Assembly (NCBI GenBank): GCA_026182355.1
Contig: JAPFBL010001617.1
Coordinates: 5,005,001-5,069,000 of the forward strand
Direction of reading: 5' to 3'
Length of the DNA stretch: 64,000 bases
Origin: Hermatobates lingyangjiaoensis
Lineage: Eukaryota > Arthropoda > Insecta > Hemiptera > Hermatobatidae
Part shown: positions 58,853 through 64,000 of the stretch, piece after piece
Numbering within the stretch: the stretch's first letter is position 1
How the letters are laid out: each line of letters begins with the position of its first letter
Translations under genes and position numbers: made by a program
The notes under the pieces: model-generated
What the model was told of the DNA's origin: nothing
What the model saw: the letters and a program-made list of their open reading frames with translations, nothing else
The model's database searches: none

Positions 58853-58857
58853 TCTAA
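57589..58857 (+). CDS. Repeat-encoded ORF, 422 aa, coding status doubtful
   Basis: Reads through the 105-bp array as a 35-residue repeat (HTDFYLGKTIWTPLGGLIF then RPFYFTHHSIIILNMK). No domain recognised. Aromatic and isoleucine-rich, with regular Thr-Pro-Leu-Gly-Gly. Among inner units one change is silent (GGC/GGT near 58029) and one replaces Asp by Asn (near 58331). The start is in a diverged edge unit. Could be a repetitive secreted protein fragment, or simply an open satellite unit. Confidence 0.2.
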   Translation: MTNDMDPIRWTYSKGLKIFRPFYFNQHSIIILTMDHTHFYLDNTIWTPLGGLIFRPIYFTHHSIIILNMKHTDFYLGKTIWTPLGGLIFRPFYFTHHSIIILNMKHTDFYLGKTIWTPLGGLIFRPFYFTHHSIIILNMKHTDFYLGKTIWTPLGGLIFRPFYFTHHSIIILNMKHTDFYLGKTIWTPLGGLIFRPFYFTHHSIIILNMKHTDFYLGKTIWTPLGGLIFRPFYFTHHSIIILNMKHTNFYLGKTIWTPLGGLIFRPFYFTHHSIIILNMKHTDFYLGKTIWTPLGGLIFRPFYFTHHSIIILNMKHTDFYLGKTIWTPLGGLIFRPFYFTHHSIIILNMKHTDFYLGKTIWTPLGGLIFRPFYFTHHSIIILSMEHTHFYLDKTIWTPLDGLCLDLSTLPIIQYLFSVLSTF

Positions 58858-58859
58858 AA

Positions 58860-59660
58860 GGTAGTACCATCAAGTATGATTCTTCTTCCAATAAGAAAGT
58901 TATCGGCATATCAGTGTATGTGAATACTTTGATTATTTAAAGTATGTGACTTTCTAGACTTCTTTTAGGATTATGTTTTGTCTTCACATTTTACCTTATG
59001 ATAGGTCTAAATATTAAATTATTATTTTTTTATTAGACTTCTGATGCCATTCTTTAGTTTCTGGGTTAATTCATCTCTATATCAGGGTTAATAAATGGAT
59101 TGAAAGACGTCAAGCATGAGTTCTTACAATATCTAAGAAGCAACCCAGAGTGATTCTTTTAGAGTTTAAGTCTTTTTTTTTGTTAACCAACATTTTTTGA
59201 ACAGATTCTGGCAGTTTGTCTTATTCACCCAAACTTCTCATGTTACTATACGTATGCTATTTGGCAGTTTTAATCTAGCATTACTCTTTCAATGTTGTAC
59301 TGTAATGAACTATTTGTACCATGATAATACTTAATGTGGTATTTTATGCTTGTTTAATCACCGAAGATGTGGCATAAGAATAGCAGCCGTAAGAAAAGTT
59401 TTACAAAATAATAGTTACTATATGAAGAAAGTTCTCAAGCAAACAAAGAACCATGTATCTGATAAATAAATTTTGTAAAGGATACAGCACGAAGTTTAAT
59501 TGAAACTCTTCTTATAAAGAACAATTCATCACACTGGCAAACATAACCAAATATATAGTTGTCATGCGTTTGTGATCATAGTTTTAAGAATTTTATTACC
59601 CTTACTTATTATATCGATTACAAGATTTCACAATAAACACGTGAAATAACCATCATTGAT
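58860..59660. other. Intergenic region, nothing recognised
   Basis: No gene or element recognised. Confidence 0.45.
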
Positions 59661-59662
59661 GA

Positions 59663-59789
59663 AACCACAATAAGAAATGGGAAAAAAAAGACTAAGATCT
59701 TTCAACCGTAACAAGTGGTCTTCGTCAGAGTCAAAAAAAACTTTTTTTGAAAGATCTTAGTCTTTTTTTCCCCATTTTTTATTGTGGTT
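59663..59789 (-). repeat. PLE tail in a palindrome
   Basis: Arms 59663-59705 and 59747-59789 are near-perfect reverse complements. The loop and arm 1, read on the minus strand, are the same tail as at 34219-34310: CTGACGA (59728-59722), a short stem, and GAAA (59703-59700), then GATCTTAGTC. No coding part is next to it. Confidence 0.8.
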
Positions 59790-59808
59790 TGGTCATTTAC
59801 ATATTATA

Positions 59809-60039
59809 TTAATCTTCAAATTTTTCTCTATTAAGTGTTATAGCAAGTATTTGTTCAATATACAGATTAAGCTCTATCTGGCCCCCAGATTGAAGTGAGT
59901 TTGATGTCTTTCGTCTAGAGCTATCCGACAAGTCCCTTTTATTAGGATATACTGAGACTGCTGGGGCCTGAGACTCATTGAATATGTCAGCAGGGCTACC
60001 GCAAGTCCCCCTTGTAGTTCCCTTTTTCCTTTTCTTCAA
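59809..60039 (-). CDS. Unknown 76-codon ORF
   Basis: Basic start (KKRKKGTTRGTCGSPADIF) and a serine-rich middle. No domain recognised. It borders the PLE palindrome and a 2-kb family copy, so it may be a scrap of an element. Coding status very uncertain. Confidence 0.12.
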   Translation of the reverse strand: MKKRKKGTTRGTCGSPADIFNESQAPAVSVYPNKRDLSDSSRRKTSNSLQSGGQIELNLYIEQILAITLNREKFED

Positions 60040-60164
60040 AAATTACCTTTCACCTAAGTTTGTTATTGGTATGGCTTGCAAAAATCATTTCTCCTTCAAG
60101 AATGGATGTGATCGAAAGTTTTCAAAACTTCCAGACCAAGTCTGCATTAATTGTATGATGTTAA

Positions 60165-61426
60165 TAACTATTTTGTATATCACTCAAATGATGCATGTAT
60201 TATCATTGATATTACCACAGCAATAATAATACTTTTGTGAGTCCAAAGTAAAGATTTTGTGTTACGAAATAATCAGTTATAGGAGAGCAGGGTTTTTGTT
60301 CCTATGGCCAGTGGACCTCTTACATGGCCAGTGTATCTGTAACATTTGATGGCCTTTATCTGATTTCATTATACACTGAAAATTTATGCCAATGCTTTCC
60401 CTTTAACTTTCAATATTTCAACTTAAATAGAAAACAGAAAAAAGTAAGAAAAAATGTCAGTGTCACCGAATCACCAGAGAATTCGCTTAAAATTAGTATC
60501 CATTTTGTAATATAGAGAGATAGAGTCCTTTCCTCATATTTCAATATTGTACAAAAGATAATATTATTCATAAACACAAGAAAATCTACATCTAATATTA
60601 AGTTCTGCTCAAGGGTGCAACATATTGATTGATTAGAGTATTTTTTGTTTGATAAATCCATCATATCATGGAAAGCATCAGAAATTATATGTTTGATTGG
60701 CAACTGATTTTTTTTGTGTAAGAATTTTATTCTTCTTACCTCTCATATTAAGTTATTAAAGTATTTCAAATATTTTCAATTACCTTCTAAATATCGATTT
60801 TATTTCAGTTAATTCACACAAAAAATGTCTAAGTCAATGTAAATGAATTTAAACAAAATCAACAAGTGTCGGAAGTAAACCATTAGTCCAGAATTAATAT
60901 TGAGTTTTTATAGCCTTATTGTTCTTTGCGGTAATTAAGATTGTATGCATTTTTTTTAATTTTTATGATTTTGTATAATTTTGTGAGAAAATTTCATTGT
61001 TCAATAACGTTGTAACGTAAAAAAATATTATCGGAAAACATATAATGTACCATATTTAACGAGCTCAAATTTCAAGACTCTAGAGTTAGTAGTTTAGGAG
61101 AAACAAAATATCTAAAAAAAGATTTTGCAAAAAAAGTGCCTTTCCTATCATGCATAATTGTTCCCAGACAATTTATTATCCTTCAAAAATTTGGGTTCAT
61201 CTATACTATGAGGCCCATTTTTGTGGAGAATATTACTTTGAATGATCAAAGATGTGGACTATAAAGTGTACACAAACAATTGGATATTCACCCACCCACC
61301 CACACACATACAGACATCATCTAAAAGCCACCATAAAACGACTTTGGATACCTCAAAATATGGAAATCCTTCAAAATCTTCAGATCAAACTTTTTCACCA
61401 CCACTATCATTTACTTACAGTAAAGT
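60165..61426 (-). repeat. 2-kb family, copy I (right end missing)
   Basis: Minus orientation: the left end AGTAAAGT is at 61426 followed by AAAAA. The right part fades out near 60165, before the terminus. Blocks such as TTAAGTTCTGCTCAAGGGTG near 60599 and CCCACCCACCCACACAC near 61291 identify it. More diverged than copies B, E and F. Confidence 0.78.
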
Positions 61427-61429
61427 AAA

Positions 61430-62125
61430 AACAAAGGTAAATATGAATATAATAAGTATGAATAAATTTTACCTTTTAACTAAATAGATCATTAACACTA
61501 TTTGGGATGAAATATTCTTAAACATGAATAATATTCACTAGTAGTGAATTATTAGAGATTGTAAATGAGATGTTATGAACATTTTTTTACAATTTTTAAA
61601 AAAATAGATGATTCATTTAAAGTACTTGTTATGTGGGTTGTTCAAACAATCAGACTGAAAAGCTGCTAGGGATTTAAAAATGTATTCAAAGAGAGATTAG
61701 ATTGGCAATAAAAAAAGAATGACCCTAGCAGTGAGTAGATGAATCAGGGAAAAGAAGTGTGCAGTATATTTTCAATAAGGCTTCTCCTGGATCCATCTAA
61801 AAAAATTACCACAAAAACAGCAGTTACTTCATTTATTATTCTCAAACTCACATTTTTATAGTGCATGACATGCACCATAAATATGATATAAATTAGGAAA
61901 TATTATTATTTAACTCTTTTTGTAAATATGGGGCACTGTTATAGACTGGGCGTTTGTAAGATAAATAAAGTATGGTTTGTATCATATTTAGTCCAGTTAA
62001 GCACTCCATTCAAATTAATACTTGAAAAATTTAAAATACAAAGTGGATATGATTTGAATTTGCTATATGTATTATGGCTCCTTATGTATTACGGCTCCTT
62101 ATGTATTATGGCTGCTTATGTCCAA
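61430..62125. other. Intergenic region, short triplicated motif
   Basis: ATGTATTATGGCTCCTT-like motif repeats three times at about 62066-62120. No gene recognised. Confidence 0.45.
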
Positions 62126-62129
62126 ATGA

Positions 62130-62985
62130 AAGCAGTCTTTCCTTTCCAGTCGTCAACTTCTCCCCCTTTTCTACACCCATTACATTGACGACATTTTTCT
62201 CATCTGACTCCATGGAAAATATGAGTTAGACCTTTTCCTAGAGTCCTTCCAGAATTTTTCCTCCACTTCTTCCTTCATCCATCAGGCAACCAACAGTTTC
62301 CTCTCTTTCTTAGATGTTAATGTCATCCTTAATGATGCTTCATTTTCCAATTCTATCCACATGACATCCTTCATTACCTTCCACAGTAATAACTTCATTT
62401 TAACAGTTGCCACCCTTCTAATATAAAGAAAGCTATCCCTAGATCCTTATCAATTAGAATCCTTCAAATTTGTAATTCCTTAAATAGAGAAAGCAACATA
62501 TTAATCTGTTAAAAGAAAAAATTATAGATCGAGGATATCCTCGTAATATAATCAACAGTTCTGCCGTTTCTACTGAGAGTGTTCACCGGTCTACGCCTAG
62601 AAGTGATCGTAGGAATACTACTCCCTTCATATCTACTTTTTTCCCTGCCTACCATAAACTCGGCACTGTTATTAGGGAGTTCTATCCTATACTTTTCTCT
62701 TCTTCGTCTACTTCTCCTATTTTCAGCAATCCCCCCACTTTTTCCTACCATAGACCTTCCAAACTTAAATAAATTTTCTCCCATATTCCATCCAACAGCC
62801 CCTGTGCTAGCAGAGATATGCAGAGCTTCTAAAGAGGCAGCACTGCAAAGTTCTAAGAGTTCCTCTAGAGGCCAGTTGCAGTTTGCTTTTCAACAGGAGT
62901 ACTTTGAACTTCTTCCTAATGACAACGGATGTCGAAATATCGAAGAGGATTCTGTAGTTACTTTCTCTGTTTATTTCTATGTGTT
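62130..62985 (+). pseudogene. Penelope-like element copy 1: RT remnant and tail
   Basis: The coding part from about 62130 aligns residue for residue with copy 2: THYIDDIFLI (catalytic YIDD, about 62181-62195), a SFLDVNVILN segment, IDRGYPR (about 62526) and FPAYHKLGTVIREFYPILFS (about 62650), then SYHRPSKLK and a stop near 62770. Stops and frameshifts abound and the GIY-YIG domain is missing. After about 100 bases comes a tail with CTAATGA (62916-62922), a GACA/TGTC stem and GAAA (62934-62937). Confidence 0.78.
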
Positions 62986-62987
62986 AA

Positions 62988-62991
<4 letters not shown>

Positions 62992-63026
<35 letters not shown>
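62992..63026. repeat. (TA)n microsatellite between the two PLE copies
   Basis: Alternating TA of about 34 bases. Confidence 0.9.
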
Positions 63027-63028
<2 letters not shown>

Positions 63029-63092
63029 TTTTTTTCGTTGGAAATACGATCCAAAACAGACAAATATAGTTCAATATAAACAAAGAAACATA

Positions 63093-64000
63093 GAGAAATG
63101 TTTCTTTATCGCCATCCACTGACTTCATTATCACCTTAGCCTCCTTCGTCCTCAAACACAATGCTTTCAAGTTCGATGAAGACTTTTACCTGCAAATCAA
63201 AGGAACGGCCATGGGAACTAGAATGGCTCCCTCCTTCGCCAATCTGTTCATGGCCCACCTTGAAAATAGTTTTTTCCAAACCTGCCACCTTCTTCCCTCA
63301 CTGTATACCCGCTTCATCGATGACATCTTCTTTATCTGGACCCATGGCATTTCCGAGTTAGAAGTCTTCATCGACAACTTCAAATCTTTTTGCTCTTCCA
63401 TCTCCTTTACCCATAACATCTCCAACAGATCCACTACCTTTCTTGATGTCGATATCACCCTCAACAATAGTTCTCTCATTACTTCCGTCCATTCTAAACC
63501 CTCTAATCCCCATTTATATCTACACTTCAATAGCTGCCACCCTCCCCACATTAAGAAATCCATTCCGAGATCCCTCTCCATACGAATTCACCGGATTTGT
63601 AACAGACTACAAGATAAACACCTACATATCAATAGCCTAAAAAGTAAATTTGTAGAGCGAGGTTACCCTCTCCCCTTCCTAACAAGAAGACTGGTTCCTG
63701 CCACAACCCCACACAATCCTACATCAACCTCCTCTTCCTCTCCCTCTGGGTCTCCCTACCTTATAACAACCTACTTCCCAGGTATCCACAGACTGGGTAC
63801 CATCATTAAAGAACTTTTCCCGATCATATCCTCTTCCCCAGCCACCTCCAAAACCTTTCCTAATCCGCCACGCCTATCCTACAGACGTCCTCCCAACCTT
63901 GGCAATTTTCTTTCGCACAGGAAGCTAACCTCCACGAGGGCAAACAGTTTGCCCTCTGGAGCGCAACTGTGCGGACGTCGAGGTTGCCTCACGTGTCCCA
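63093..64000 (+). CDS. Penelope-like element copy 2: reverse transcriptase, open to window end
   Basis: An uninterrupted frame of about 300 codons with no stop up to 64000. It is 5'-truncated: the frame opens after a TAG at about 63090, and homology begins near 63121 with DFIITLASFVLKHNAF. Motifs in order: IKGTAMGTRMAPSFANLFM (ATG codon 63211), TRFIDDIFFIW (catalytic FIDD, 63313-63324), STTFLDVDITL, FVERGYPLPFL, then IHRLGTIIKELFPII and LSYRRPPNLGNFL. It ends with CGRRGCLTCP, the start of the Cys-rich linker that leads to the GIY-YIG domain in PLEs. The enzyme is telomerase-related and copies element RNA at nicked DNA. The good frame suggests a young copy. Confidence 0.88.

Overview
This is an AT-rich, repeat-dominated stretch of an animal genome, most likely an insect. 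The main reason is an errantivirus (insect Ty3/gypsy-type retrovirus) with an env remnant at 34.3-41.4 kb. Jockey-type, RTE-like and RNase H-bearing LINEs, Penelope-like elements (PLEs), a Helitron and a mariner remnant fit the same picture. The species cannot be named from sequence alone. No host protein-coding gene can be supported with confidence; nearly all recognisable coding sequence belongs to mobile elements, mostly broken.

Layout. 0-0.85 kb: Jockey-type LINE ORF1 remnant (minus), cut by the window edge. 1.2-2.8, 6.0-7.6, 11.3-12.9, 16.3-20.6 (interrupted), 22.5-22.7, 23.0-23.7, 30.3-32.0, 42.7-44.4, 47.3-49.3, 51.5-52.0, 55.1-55.8 and 60.2-61.4 kb: full, deleted or fragmentary copies of one non-coding interspersed family, called here the '2-kb family'. 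It is bounded by ACTTTACTATAAGTAAAG and CACTCCAGA and its copies sit in T-runs. It is the commonest element in the window and I do not recognise it as a named family. 7.65-8.02 kb: poly(A)-tailed LINE 3' end joined to one of those copies. 9.2-10.1 and 29.2-30.0 kb: remnants of a LINE with an RNase H domain. 16.4-19.1 kb: 2.6-kb Jockey LINE inserted in a 2-kb family copy. 20.6-22.3 kb: Helitron helicase remnant split by a 650-bp LINE that carries a 7-bp target duplication. 32.1-32.3 kb: mariner transposase scrap.

33.6-34.3 kb holds the GIY-YIG end of a PLE, followed directly by the errantivirus (LTRs 34337-34705 and 41031-41405). Its gag, protease, RT, RNase H, integrase and env regions are all recognisable. 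Gag and pol overlap in the -1 frame with a T TTT TTA slippery site. The LTRs are almost identical although pol and env carry several lesions.

41.4-41.7 kb: long palindrome with a PLE-type tail. 45.7-46.1 kb: RTE-like LINE scrap. 52.4-52.9 kb: unrecognised coding remnant. 53.0-54.2 kb: pyrimidine-rich degenerate repeats. 56.4-57.2 kb: 5 x 150-bp tandem array. 57.5-58.85 kb: about 12 x 105-bp tandem array. Both array periods are multiples of three and both are open across their length. 62.1-64.0 kb: two head-to-tail PLE copies; the second has an unbroken reverse transcriptase frame running off the window.

Several PLE-type tails share a layout of CTGANGA, a short hairpin, then GAAA, which resembles a hammerhead ribozyme core, and most lie in or next to palindromes. 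Nested insertions (LINE in 2-kb family, LINE in Helitron, errantivirus in a TA tract next to PLE tails) give a partial relative chronology.
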